Assembly (NCBI RefSeq): GCF_009765985.1
Contig: NZ_LMUM01000015.1
Coordinates: forward strand, 1-64,000
DNA length: 64,000 nucleotides
Source: Acidobacterium sp. S8
GTDB taxonomy: Bacteria > Acidobacteriota > Terriglobia > Terriglobales > Acidobacteriaceae
Direction of reading: 5' to 3'
Position 1 is the stretch's first letter. Each line of letters opens with the position of its first letter. The notes under the pieces are model-generated. The model was not told the DNA's origin. It ran no database searches and saw only the letters and a program-made list of their open reading frames with translations. The translations under genes were made by a program, and so were the position numbers. Shown piece after piece: positions 54,614 through 62,559 of the stretch.

Positions 54614-54742
54614 ACAATGTTTACCTTCGAGACTTCACAAGCCGAAGAGCGAAGGTCTGACATAAATCGCGACAGGAGAATAGAAGGGTAGATGCTTTTA
54701 GAACGGGTCGTCGTCGGCTCATTTAAAGCCCTGCCTGCCGTA

Positions 54743-54777
54743 GCGAGAGGAGAGCGTTACTCACACTCTCCTCTCGC
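54743..54777 (-). terminator. Terminator of the minus-strand VWFA gene
   Basis: A perfect 12-bp stem (GCGAGAGGAGAG / CTCTCCTCTCGC) with an 11-nt loop lies 13 bp beyond the stop codon of the VWFA gene, in its direction of transcription. Confidence 0.75.
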
Positions 54778-54789
54778 AAGGAACTAGCC

Positions 54790-56061
54790 TCAGTTCTGAG
54801 GTGCAGCAGCGGGATCCGTCGGGGTAGTCGTCACCACGCCGTTCAAATTGTTGGCACTGTTCACGCTCTTTCCTTGCATTTGCGAAGGATAGTAGCCCTT
54901 GCGCGTTCTCGCGATCAGCTTGCCACGCTTAGGCCCTGCCGCTTCCACGCGTACAGTTCGATAGCCGCCCAGATTAGCTGCCTTTGTCGAGTGGTAGCCA
55001 ATCGTGTACTGGTTGCGAATATCGGTGGCGACCTCTGCCGCAATCGCATTCACATCTTCCAGCGAGCGAGGGAAGTAGGCAATTCCACCCGTCTCCCGCG
55101 ACAGCGTCTCCAGGGCATCTCTCGCGTGCTGCGTTTTTTCCTTATTATCGTTTCCGAACAGCAGCCCGATCGAATAAACCACCGGGCCGCCAAGATTCTG
55201 CACACGCCGGACAGCCTGCTGCAGATCCAGTCTCGATGCGTTGTCCTCGCCATCGGTGATGATCAGAATGACCTGCTTCGGACGTTTCGCATGGCCGGAA
55301 AGCTGATCGGCCGAGGCCACCACCGCGTCATAGATCGCTGTCGTGCCCCTGGAATCAACGTGAGAAAGTCCACGCTGTAACTGAGCTACATCGGAAGTGA
55401 AATCCTGATCAATGTAGGCGTTATCCGAAAAGTTTACGACGAATGCCTCATCCGCACTGTTTGAAGCTCTCATCAAATCCAGCGCTGCAGCATTCACAGC
55501 TGCGCGTTTATCACGCATGGAACCGGAGTTATCGATAAGAATTCCCAGCGAAACTGGAAGATCCTGGTGCTGAAACGAAGCAATTGTCTGCGGAACGTCG
55601 TCTTCCCAAACCTTAAAGTCACCGCGGTTGAGATCGCGAACCATCTGTCCCTTTTCATCCACAACCGTGACACTGAGGAGTACCTCGTTCACATCTTCGT
55701 GAAGCGTATAGATATCCCCCTGCTTGTGGCTCTCTTTCGCCTGAGTCTCGATCTTCAATGTGGCGGGGTTTATGGGGGCGTTATCAGCGGAATCCGGCGA
55801 AAGAATCGGATCGCGATCGAGCCCCAGATCCGGCTGGCTCTCGGGCTTCGTGGGATTTGGCGTGACTGTCGCACTCGGTGCAGACTGTGTCTGGCCAAAA
55901 CAAGGCAAGTAACTACCGCAGAGCAGAACCAGGATGACAGAAGAAATACAGAAAATGCGAACTCTCAAAAAAAACCTTCCAAGTGTAAAACCAATCGATT
56001 CTTTTACTTTGTGCATAGAAACAAACTTACTAATTAGGCTTTCGATTACCGGTTCTGGCAT
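54790..56061 (-). CDS. Acidobacterial-type VWFA-domain secreted protein
   Basis: 423 aa. An ATG at 56016 would place the hydrophobic signal (I-F-C-I-S-S-V-I-L-V-L-L-C-G-S-Y-L-P-C-F-G) closer to the N-terminus and may be the true start. After a Pro/Ser linker comes a conserved module (VNEVLLSVTVVDEKGQMVRDLNRGDFKVWEDDVPQ, about residues 122-156), typical of the VWFA-related family known mostly from Acidobacteria. It is followed by a VWA domain with an intact MIDAS (LGILIDNSGSMRDKRAAV, about 170-187; T-T-A-I-Y-D-A-V; ILIITDGEDNASRLD). It probably binds divalent metal and a protein ligand in the envelope. Ligand unknown. Confidence 0.9.
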   Translation of the reverse strand: MPEPVIESLISKFVSMHKVKESIGFTLGRFFLRVRIFCISSVILVLLCGSYLPCFGQTQSAPSATVTPNPTKPESQPDLGLDRDPILSPDSADNAPINPATLKIETQAKESHKQGDIYTLHEDVNEVLLSVTVVDEKGQMVRDLNRGDFKVWEDDVPQTIASFQHQDLPVSLGILIDNSGSMRDKRAAVNAAALDLMRASNSADEAFVVNFSDNAYIDQDFTSDVAQLQRGLSHVDSRGTTAIYDAVVASADQLSGHAKRPKQVILIITDGEDNASRLDLQQAVRRVQNLGGPVVYSIGLLFGNDNKEKTQHARDALETLSRETGGIAYFPRSLEDVNAIAAEVATDIRNQYTIGYHSTKAANLGGYRTVRVEAAGPKRGKLIARTRKGYYPSQMQGKSVNSANNLNGVVTTTPTDPAAAPQN

Positions 56062-56554
56062 GGATTTATATCGGTAAATTAGATGTCAACCAGTAGATAA
56101 ATGTTTTCTCCTGATGCAAGAACGTGGACTTTATTTGGCAGTGAGGTGACCACTTTACTCCGAAGGTCCCGCCACCATGGCGCGCCACTACCACATCGGA
56201 CAGTTTCGCTCATGACCCACGCATCGCGTTACATCAACGCAGCAAAGCAATATCCGACCATCCGGCAAGTAGAGAAGCCGCCAGAACTCTGGTCTTCGAC
56301 GCATCCGGCTGCAAGTCATTATTAAAGGCCAAGGTTCTGATAAGCATCGATACGGTAAAGCCAATTTCGGCCAGCGCGCTTGCGCCTGCAACTGCAAAGG
56401 TCGACAAAAAGGCTGTTGAGCGTCTCTTAACAAGAGAACACGCCAGTCAAGGGTTTTCTTTGTTTTCGTTACACTGGAACATCCCGGCTCGCATCCTACT
56501 TCTGGTTAGTTCATGCACGAAACTATCACTTGGCACTATTAAAAAGGAGAAGTC
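56062..56554. other. 493-bp region without a supported gene
   Basis: Short frames on both strands (74-81 aa) show no family features and no ribosome sites. The last part must carry the promoter of the metallothionein gene. No repeat or terminator was seen. Confidence 0.4.
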
Positions 56555-56713
56555 ATGGCTGAATCGAAGAAATGCGCCAACCCTGCCTGTAGCTGCGTCG
56601 CGGCCGACGGCGAAAAATTTTGCAGCGCTCATTGCGAAGGATTGAAAGGCTCTGTGGAAGTTCTATGTCAGTGCGGTCATCCGTCCTGCCGCGGTGATGC
56701 TCTCGAGGCTTGA
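56555..56713 (+). CDS. Bacterial metallothionein-like Cys-rich protein
   Basis: 52 aa with nine Cys and two His: C-x4-C-x-C, F-C-S-A-H-C, and V-L-C-Q-C-G-H-P-S-C near the C-terminus. The order (K-C-A-N-P-A-C-S-C-V...F-C-S-A-H-C-E-G...V-L-C-x-C-G-H-x-x-C) is that of the bacterial SmtA/BmtA metallothionein family, which binds Zn, Cd or Cu through a zinc-finger-like cluster. AAAAGGAG lies 6 nt before the ATG. It is monocistronic and about the usual length. No SmtB-type repressor is seen nearby. Confidence 0.82.
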   Translation: MAESKKCANPACSCVAADGEKFCSAHCEGLKGSVEVLCQCGHPSCRGDALEA

Positions 56714-56794
56714 TCTCTGGCATCCAGCAGGCCGCCGGCGATCATTTAGATTTCCGGCGCAAGCCTGTCATTGAACGTATGCGAAGGAAAAATC

Positions 56795-56938
56795 ATGCAT
56801 GACACTCAAGAGATCGACAAGCCGAAAAGTGTAAAGCAGATCTGCGGATTTCTGCTTACCGCATTGATCGCAGTCTTGATTGTGGTAGTTCTTGTGCTGC
56901 TTATGTTTACCCATCACGCGCCAGTACTGCGGCAGTGA
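56795..56938 (+). CDS. Small single-TM protein
   Basis: 47 aa. GAAGGA precedes the ATG. A charged N-terminus (M-H-D-T-Q-E-I-D-K-P-K-S) leads to one strong TM helix (FLLTALIAVLIVVVLVLLMF) and a short tail. No recognised family. It follows the metallothionein gene by 81 bp on the same strand and may be cotranscribed. Confidence 0.6.
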   Translation: MHDTQEIDKPKSVKQICGFLLTALIAVLIVVVLVLLMFTHHAPVLRQ

Positions 56939-56963
56939 GAAAGTATAGCCACTGGCGGCCATC

Positions 56964-57188
56964 TTAAGCCCGGCGGCGAGCCTTCCGAGCCCATTCATGG
57001 AAATCGAACGATAGCCTACCTTGAAAAATGTCTGCCGGCAGGTACCGGCGTCTTTCCCGACACAACGGACACTCAACGACAATCCAGGAATCCGGCATTG
57101 TCTCCACCGGGGCTGCGATATTCTCCCGGCAGCGTTTGCAGGTGATCACGAAGGGATGCAGGTGCGGCGTCGGACCATGAAATGACAT
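56964..57188 (-). CDS. Small zinc-ribbon-like hypothetical protein
   Basis: 74 aa from the ATG at 57188. The frame extends to 57263, but the upstream part contains the terminator hairpin of the next gene, so the shorter form is preferred. Two C-x-x-C pairs (I-T-C-K-R-C-R and V-E-C-P-L-C-R) about 27 residues apart form a likely zinc ribbon, with a basic C-terminus. Function unknown. Confidence 0.65.
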   Translation of the reverse strand: MSFHGPTPHLHPFVITCKRCRENIAAPVETMPDSWIVVECPLCRERRRYLPADIFQGRLSFDFHEWARKARRRA

Positions 57189-57200
57189 ACCCCATTCTAG

Positions 57201-57244
57201 CGAATAAAAGGCGAATATCATCTGTGGATTCGCCTTTATTCGCA
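57201..57244 (-). terminator. Hairpin terminator downstream of the 57.3-57.6 kb gene
   Basis: Arms GCGAATAAAAGGCGAAT and ATTCGCCTTTATTCGC pair almost fully with a one-base bulge and an 11-nt loop, about 30 bp after the minus-strand stop at 57273. Confidence 0.65.
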
Positions 57245-57272
57245 TGCCAAAATTTAGTCTCACCGTCCACGG

Positions 57273-57641
57273 TCATTGAGACATAAATCCCAGCCGCGCA
57301 AGTTTCGCCAGGCGTTGGGCTAACGGCGTGGACACGTCGGGTGTTAATCCGAACGCAACCGAGCAGATAAAACAATCCTTGACATGATCAAACTGCGCCG
57401 TCATGGCAGTCTGGCGCAAACTTATGACTGCTTTCAAAGCTTCGAACCATTCGGTGCGGCTCGCTTCGTCGGAAGCTTTAGTTAGCCCGTAGTTAGTGGA
57501 TACTTCGATCGTCTGTGCCTCGGAATGCCGATGGTTCAGAGCAAACCCGGAAGGACAAAGCTTATATTCGTTCCCGCTGTGCAATGGATCAGGGAGCGCA
57601 CAATCCTTCAGCAGGGAATAGGTGCGTTCAGAAGATGACAT
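57273..57641 (-). CDS. Hypothetical protein
   Basis: 122 aa from the ATG at 57641 (AAAAGGCGAG just upstream; a TTG at 57683 is also in frame). The sequence has polar N-terminal (S-E-R-T-Y-S-L-L-K-D-C-A-L-P) and helical C-terminal parts (E-W-F-E-A-L-K-A-V-I-S-L-R-Q-T-A; L-A-Q-R-L-A-K-L-A). Three Cys in the middle and end (A-L-P-D, Y-K-L-C-P-S-G, D-C-F-I-C) have no clear metal-site spacing. Not recognised. Confidence 0.5.
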   Translation of the reverse strand: MSSSERTYSLLKDCALPDPLHSGNEYKLCPSGFALNHRHSEAQTIEVSTNYGLTKASDEASRTEWFEALKAVISLRQTAMTAQFDHVKDCFICSVAFGLTPDVSTPLAQRLAKLARLGFMSQ

Positions 57642-57770
57642 GGAAACTCGCCTTTTCTTGGGGGAGGAGAGGGAGGACTTCAATATTGCATGAATCGGCG
57701 CAGAAGCGTTAATTACGAGGGTAACCTGGAGAAAAGGTTCGTTCTATTGACAACACCGGCAAAATGCAAA

Positions 57771-57799
57771 ACGCCAGTGAACGGTAAGTTCACTGGCGT
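57771..57799 (-). terminator. Hairpin terminator downstream of the minus-strand membrane gene
   Basis: A perfect 12-bp stem (ACGCCAGTGAAC / GTTCACTGGCGT) with a GGTAA loop, 139 bp beyond the stop of the gene that ends at 57938 in its direction of transcription. It could also protect the start region of the next gene. Confidence 0.6.
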
Positions 57800-57937
57800 C
57801 ACAACTCAGTAGCCCTCCCCCAAGTGCTACTCAATGAATTGACTGTACCTCTAGTAGACTGCGCTGCCTAGTGACTCTTTAGTTCCAAAGCAATAACTTG
57901 TTGTAACCATAAATTGATTACTTCGCGGGCGGGCCGT

Positions 57938-58711
57938 CTATAGATGTGCTGCTACCGTGCGATTCAGGAATGCGGCGAAGCTATGCCACGCGGGTGTCAT
58001 TCCAATCGGGACAGCAAAGGCTCCAATCGCGAAGGTCAATGGTGCTGCCCACATTGTGGAACGGTGAATCCGGTGTAGCGAGACAAGGTCATAGACAACC
58101 GCCAGGAGCACCAGAATCCCAAGGCCGGTTACCGCGCCCGCGGCGGGTGCAAGACCGATCTGACTCCACGGAAAGCGGCCGAACGCGGCTTCTGTGAGCC
58201 CGACCGTAGCGAAAAGTATCAGGCGTTTGTGCGAGTCCGGCTTGCGGCGCGTTTGCCACGCAGCGAAAATGATGACCGCAAAACAGATGATACCCAGCAG
58301 CGGAATTGCGAGCGAGACCGCCGGATCGAGCGGCCCGATCGAGACGCCTCGATGCAGCGCATCAAGCGCTGCAATGAGTCCGAGAATCACCATCACTGGC
58401 GGCAGGTAGAATGCAATCGTGCCAAGCGACCGGTGCCATGACACACGCCGCACTGAAATCAGGGCTGACTGCACGAGGTAAAGAATCATCCATAGAGTGA
58501 AAGCCGCTCCGTGAAAATGCAGAATAGGACTGGGCAATGGAGCACGCAGCATTCCGGCACGGAAATAGGTTGGTGAAAAGCCGATAAATACAACAATGCA
58601 GAGCAGGATCGCCATTCCGCCAAAGAAAATGCGGTCTATCCTGCGATTGACGGGTCGATAAAGATGTCGCTGGGGCAAAGAATCCGGCTGAGCAAACGCC
58701 TCTGTTGCCAT
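57938..58711 (-). CDS. Integral membrane protein, six or seven TM, unknown function
   Basis: 257 aa from the ATG at 58711, supported by AGGAG 8 nt upstream (the frame extends to 58798 without a ribosome site). About seven TM segments. A conserved-looking pair F-H-G-A-A-F-T-L-W-M-I-L-Y-L-V-Q-S-A-L and W-H-R-S-L-G-T-I-A places two His near the membrane face, as in heme- or quinone-binding families, and D-L-V-S-L-H-R-I-H-R-S-T near the end adds more. I know unnamed families with these motifs but cannot assign a function. Confidence 0.65.
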   Translation of the reverse strand: MATEAFAQPDSLPQRHLYRPVNRRIDRIFFGGMAILLCIVVFIGFSPTYFRAGMLRAPLPSPILHFHGAAFTLWMILYLVQSALISVRRVSWHRSLGTIAFYLPPVMVILGLIAALDALHRGVSIGPLDPAVSLAIPLLGIICFAVIIFAAWQTRRKPDSHKRLILFATVGLTEAAFGRFPWSQIGLAPAAGAVTGLGILVLLAVVYDLVSLHRIHRSTMWAAPLTFAIGAFAVPIGMTPAWHSFAAFLNRTVAAHL

Positions 58712-59045
58712 AATCGTTCTCCTGAAATGGGCGGGGGCGGAATCTGCTCTGCGGAACGCAGTGAATGAAACAGAAACCTTATCCGCGCAGCCTATCACGT
58801 GGACACTAAAGGAAAAAGCTATTTTTCGTTGTCGACAAATCTATCGCCGCACAATCTCAGCAGGTAGATAGATAGTCAAGGTGGAACAAGGCCAGACCGG
58901 CACCGCATTATATGCGGCCCAGCAGTCACAAAAGAGTACAATAGAGGTTACGCACCCCCTGCCCTTTGGCCTGTAGACTTTCCCCCTCCGCCTCCAAGCC
59001 TTTCGCTAGCTCACGTACTAATCACAGTAGATCGGAGCTTCACTC
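58712..59045. other. Intergenic region between divergent genes
   Basis: About 330 bp with no gene. A TACAAT hexamer at about 58935 could be a -10 element for the plus-strand small gene, and GGAG lies 8 nt before that gene's ATG. Confidence 0.35.
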
Positions 59046-59237
59046 ATGCGATCCGAACAAATTTATCGCGCCCTTGCTCAAGGACACAATCGTTTCCAAA
59101 TCTGTCAACTTGTCTCGAAGGGAGTGAGGGTAAGCCATAAAACGGGAACGCGATTTGAAGACTCCATCTCGGACGTCCTCGATCTTCTGACGCCGCGGTA
59201 CAACATGCCCGCCAAGCTTCCTCCCGCTGTGAAGTGA
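59046..59237 (+). CDS. Small hypothetical protein with faint RpoZ (omega)-like pattern
   Basis: 63 aa with a good ribosome site (CGGAG, spacing 8). The sequence N-R-F-Q-I-C-Q-L-V-S-K-G-V-R followed by a polar stretch and an acidic helix (F-E-D-S-I-S-D-V-L-D-L-L) faintly recalls the N-R-F-x-L-x-x-x-A-A-K-R-A-R core of the RNA polymerase omega subunit. The similarity is short and may be chance. Small proteins with this opening occur in Acidobacteria to my recollection, without assigned function. Confidence 0.5.
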   Translation: MRSEQIYRALAQGHNRFQICQLVSKGVRVSHKTGTRFEDSISDVLDLLTPRYNMPAKLPPAVK

Positions 59238-59478
59238 TATTTCAAGAGCCGTTCCATTCAATATCGGTTCAAATCGAATACGCGACCTAAAGACAGCGCA
59301 TCTGATGCCATTCATCTGCATCCGCCCATGTCTCGTTTCTGAGACATGGGGATTATCTCTCCGCAATGTCTTCTAAATACCCCAAAAACTTAACGCACGT
59401 CCGTCATTTAACAGCTATATTATTCAATGGCGTTAGGCTGTCGCCTGCCCATCCCGATCGAAGCTGAAGGACTTCGAG

Positions 59479-59791
59479 ATGAGTGAAAGCATCTTCCCGC
59501 CTGGATATCTTCGCAATCGGCTGATTGGTAGCCTGTCTCTTGCGCTCCTCGTATACGGGTCGATATCCCTCAGCGTCATCATGTCGCAGAACTGGCGATG
59601 GCATGTCGGATCCGGTTTACCTGTCTGGAAAGAACACGGAACTTACGGTACAGGCATCGCCCTCACTATCGGAGTCCTGCTGTCTCTTGTCGCGCTGGCA
59701 GTGGACCCATGCACGTGACTGGGCTCTCATCTCTCTCTGCTTAGGAATCATCGCCGTATGCATCCTGAGCCTGTGGATCTTCCTGCTTTAG
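59479..59791 (+). pseudogene. Frameshifted small membrane protein gene
   Basis: The first frame (59479-59718) gives two TM segments (L-I-G-S-L-S-L-A-L-L-V-Y-G-S-I-S and T-G-I-A-L-T-I-G-V-L-L-S-L-V-A-L-A) and stops early after D-P-C-T. Continuing in the +1 frame adds a third TM segment, D-W-A-L-I-S-L-C-L-G-I-I-A-V-C-I-L-S-L-W-I-F-L-L, and a natural stop at 59789-59791. A single indel near 59690-59715 explains both. The intact protein would be about 103 aa with three TM helices. Family not recognised. Confidence 0.6.
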
Positions 59792-59980
59792 ATATCTCCG
59801 CATCTCTCTGCGCTGCATCTCAGGAGAAGCGCGCCACGTATAAAACCTGCGTGATAGTCTTATGGACCAAGGTTTCAGAAGAGGCATTCCTTGAAACTGT
59901 ATTGTCTGTTGCCCGCCGCTCGTCTTGCCAGCACTAGTATGGCCGCTCAATCAAAGCCACGTTTCAGCCAGAGGTGACGG

Positions 59981-60523
59981 ATGGGGATTTTGCTGGCATT
60001 CTTGCCATTCTTCGTATATTTCGTCGCCGTAAGGCTCTTCGGAATCATGATCGCGCTAACGTCCGCCACCATCGTCTCCGCCATCATGCTGATGCGCGAC
60101 GCCCTCAACAGCAGACGCTCGGTCAAAATACTGGAAGTCGGTACCGTGCTCCTATTCGGAGGACTCGCAGCCTACGTCTACTTCAAAGGAGGGTACTGGC
60201 CTATAGCGGCCGTACGTCTTCGCGTCGATATAGGATTGCTCCTGATCGTTCTCGTCTCGATTGCCTTGCGCTGGCCATTCACTCTGCAGTACGCGCGCGA
60301 ACAGGTAGCCAGAGAATATTGGACGAGCGATGGATTCGTCCGCACAAATTACATCATTACAGCCGTCTGGGGCGCTGCCTTTGCCCTCATGGTCATCGCC
60401 GATCTGCTCCTGCTCTACGCAACGAACCTGCCGCGCTGGATTGGCGTTGTAGTCACTATCGCAGCACTTTTGGGTGCATTCCGCTTTACCGAGTGGTATC
60501 CGAAACGCCAGCGCAGTTCATAA
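59981..60523 (+). CDS. Inner-membrane protein, about five TM, unknown function
   Basis: 180 aa. Hydrophobic segments at about residues 2-20, 24-42, 52-72, 78-98, 120-145 and 150-168. The loop R-W-P-F-T-L-Q-Y-A-R-E-Q-V and the end F-T-E-W-Y-P-K-R are reminiscent of small uncharacterised membrane families. An overlapping Arg-rich frame (59974-60549) is a shadow. GAGGTGA precedes the ATG. It is convergent with the DoxX-like gene, only 3 bp apart. Confidence 0.65.
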   Translation: MGILLAFLPFFVYFVAVRLFGIMIALTSATIVSAIMLMRDALNSRRSVKILEVGTVLLFGGLAAYVYFKGGYWPIAAVRLRVDIGLLLIVLVSIALRWPFTLQYAREQVAREYWTSDGFVRTNYIITAVWGAAFALMVIADLLLLYATNLPRWIGVVVTIAALLGAFRFTEWYPKRQRSS

Positions 60524-60526
60524 CGG

Positions 60527-60916
60527 CTAAGCCGCTAAATTCCGATTAGACTTCTCCGCACCCGCATGCTTCAATGCCCACGCAATAAGCGCGAATTGCA
60601 ACGGAATCCGTGCCCAGAGCGCCCACTTCGGTATCTCCGGGAACCGCTCCGCATGATGCAGCATAAAAATATGAACATCGAAATAGCCGACGAGCATCGC
60701 AGCAATCGAAAGCGCAGCGGTTCTTCTGGTCGCAGGCACCAGCAGCCCCACACCACCCGCAATTTCAGCCGCGCCGGTTAGCTGAACCCAGGCTCCCGGA
60801 TCAGTATAGTGGTCCGGCATAATGTGGACATAAAAAGGCGTGTGCCAAAAATGGTTCACGCCGCCTGCAATGTAGAACAGCGATTGGCCAATCAGAGATA
60901 TTTGGGATAGCCGCAT
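60527..60916 (-). CDS. DoxX-like small membrane protein
   Basis: 129 aa with four TM segments. F-Y-I-A-G-G-V-N-H-F-W-H-T-P-F-Y at residues 14-29, then WVQLTGAAEIAGGVGLLVPA (about 43-62), are the typical first and second helices of DoxX/DoxD-type proteins (x-G-x-x-E-I-x-x-G-x-G-L-L). R-I-P-L-Q-F-A-L-I-A-W-A forms the last helix. Such proteins are linked to redox stress or quinone chemistry, but the function here is undefined. Confidence 0.75.
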   Translation of the reverse strand: MRLSQISLIGQSLFYIAGGVNHFWHTPFYVHIMPDHYTDPGAWVQLTGAAEIAGGVGLLVPATRRTAALSIAAMLVGYFDVHIFMLHHAERFPEIPKWALWARIPLQFALIAWALKHAGAEKSNRNLAA

Positions 60917-60965
60917 ATTGGTTGGATGCGGAAAATCTATCTACATTTCCTGACCTAAGATGGTC

Positions 60966-61079
60966 TTATCCGAGCACGTAAACCCGCAGCATCCACCATA
61001 CGAGAAACAGTGAGACAATGGCCGCGATGATGTGGCCTATCCATTGACCCGGTGTCTCCGGTTTTCCCAACCTGAACAT
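60966..61079 (-). CDS. Tiny single-TM protein (37 aa)
   Basis: ATG at 61079 with AGGA 7 nt upstream. The peptide has a soluble start (M-F-R-L-G-K-P-E-T-P-G-Q-W) and one Trp-bounded TM helix (I-G-H-I-I-A-A-I-V-S-L-F-L-V-W-W-M-L-R). The composition is that of a genuine small membrane protein. A longer frame over the same bases on this strand is a shadow. No known family. Confidence 0.5.
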   Translation of the reverse strand: MFRLGKPETPGQWIGHIIAAIVSLFLVWWMLRVYVLG

Positions 61080-61331
61080 GCAGACATCCTAGCACCCGCA
61101 CGTCAGTATGCGCGCGCACCGTGTCTTGCCTCTCGTGTTCCCCGATTTTTCGCTGAGAAGTAAACAAATAACTCCTGCAGACGATAGAGAAGAAAGTTTC
61201 ACCGTTATGAGAAGAGTGGGCTACAAGCTATAGATAAAACATCACTTACAAATTAATTTCTGTTGACTCAGGCAAGTTGTTGCCATATCTTTAACTTACT
61301 CCCACAACATCTCAGTCTTAGGAAGAGTCCA

Positions 61332-61607
61332 TTGAACATTGACCTGGACGCTCTCTGCGATACGTGCAAGCCGCTCACGCCTTACACGCGTTTTCGCCTC
61401 GATACTCTCGTCAACCTGCTCCAGGGGAGCGGTTACGACATGCATACGGAGTGCCCTCGCGCCGTTGCCGCCCACCTGTCTGCCTCGTTAACTATGCCGG
61501 AGGGAGAACTGAATCCCTATAACGTGGACCGGGCCATCGAAATGATCCGGAAATTTGAGATCAACAGGGAAGACTTAGACACGCGCCTTGAGGCTCTCGT
61601 CCAATAA
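61332..61607 (+). CDS. Small hypothetical protein
   Basis: 91 aa from the TTG at 61332, which has AGGAAG in front (the frame is open from 61263 without a ribosome site). The sequence is soluble and helical: N-I-D-L-D-A-L-C-D-T-C-K-P-L-T-P-Y-T-R-F-R-L-D-T-L and N-P-Y-N-V-D-R-A-I-E-M-I-R-K-F-E-I-N-R-E-D-L. One C-x-x-C pair. Not recognised. Confidence 0.5.
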   Translation: MNIDLDALCDTCKPLTPYTRFRLDTLVNLLQGSGYDMHTECPRAVAAHLSASLTMPEGELNPYNVDRAIEMIRKFEINREDLDTRLEALVQ

Positions 61608-61749
61608 GCTTGCGGTTGGTTGCAGTAACGGCTATCAAATAAAGTTGCAGTAGAGTCACCATCTGTTTCATCCCTCGCCTCAAACATCCGATTGCACCAT
61701 TGCCTTCCATCAAGTCTTCGCGCGATTAGGGTTTTACGAAAGGCTTTGA

Positions 61750-61938
61750 ATGTTTGGCCCGACTGATCCAACACCGATAATCCCGCCTATCTATCTTCAA
61801 TCTTCTGACACCTTCAGCGGCGACTTCGGATGGCTATCCATGGCTATAACTAGCATTTTGCTTGCTTTGTTGGTCTCGATAACTGTCTTGTACATCAACG
61901 TGCAATTAATGAAACTCGTAAAAAAGTTAAACTTATAA
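61750..61938 (+). CDS. Small single-TM protein
   Basis: 62 aa, AAAGG 5 nt before the ATG. A Pro-rich outer segment (P-T-D-P-T-P-I-I-P-P-I-Y) is followed by one TM helix (MAITSILLALLVSITVLYI) and a Lys-rich tail (K-L-V-K-K-L-N-L) that suggests an N-out orientation. No recognised family. Confidence 0.5.
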   Translation: MFGPTDPTPIIPPIYLQSSDTFSGDFGWLSMAITSILLALLVSITVLYINVQLMKLVKKLNL

Positions 61939-62079
61939 GTCGTCAAAGTATCTCGAAAAAAAGTTGATCAAGCCCCAAGCTTGCTTAGAAGCCGGTGCGA
62001 GTCACCCTTGAAGAGTATTTCCAACGGCAGTCTTGGCCTACTCTTGTAAAATCAACTTCGGGCGATATGGGAGTCCTCA

Positions 62080-62469
62080 ATGGCCAATAGATACGGAGAA
62101 GCAGCGCTCATGGCGGCCCGGCGAGAATCTTCTGCCAACACCGATCCGGTAGCTCGATGGGAGAGCGCGATGAAGACACTCTACCCGACCAGTCCGACGG
62201 CGCGGAAGAAGAGCAGCCCACGTGGAGCTTTTCTCGGACTGTGCGAAGAGGGATTGGTTAAGGGCATTCCAGCGGGTAACTATGCAGCATCGAAGGACGA
62301 TAAGGCCTATGCGGTGCGTGCTGCAGCATTACTAATCGAAGGAATGCAGCGCTGGTCCATAAGCGAATTGTGGCGGGCAGTCGCGAATGATACTGGAAAA
62401 CCGCATAATAGCCAGATGGACATTGTCCTGGCGCTATGGAAGAACGGTCTCATCGTCCACAAATCATAA
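62080..62469 (+). CDS. Conserved hypothetical protein (DUF6979-like)
   Basis: 129 aa, GGGAG before the ATG. The sequence MANRYGEAALMAARRESS, then G-A-F-L-G-L-C-E-E-G-L-V-K-G-I-P-A-G-N-Y and A-A-A-L-L-I-E-G-M, matches my memory of the DUF6979 family of soluble proteins. The C-terminal part (N-S-Q-M-D-I-V-L-A-L-W-K-N-G) looks like a small winged helix. Function unknown. Confidence 0.62.
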   Translation: MANRYGEAALMAARRESSANTDPVARWESAMKTLYPTSPTARKKSSPRGAFLGLCEEGLVKGIPAGNYAASKDDKAYAVRAAALLIEGMQRWSISELWRAVANDTGKPHNSQMDIVLALWKNGLIVHKS

Positions 62470-62559
62470 TCAACAATCAACCGCATTTTAGAGAGTCGGC
62501 GACCGAGCTTTTTGGACTTTATCACCAATTGATAAAGGAATTGATTCGCCAGGACAGAA

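Noticed and set aside
59974-60549. 191-aa Arg/His-rich plus-strand frame
   Set aside because: Overlaps the membrane protein at 59981 in another frame, and its composition is that of a frame shadow.
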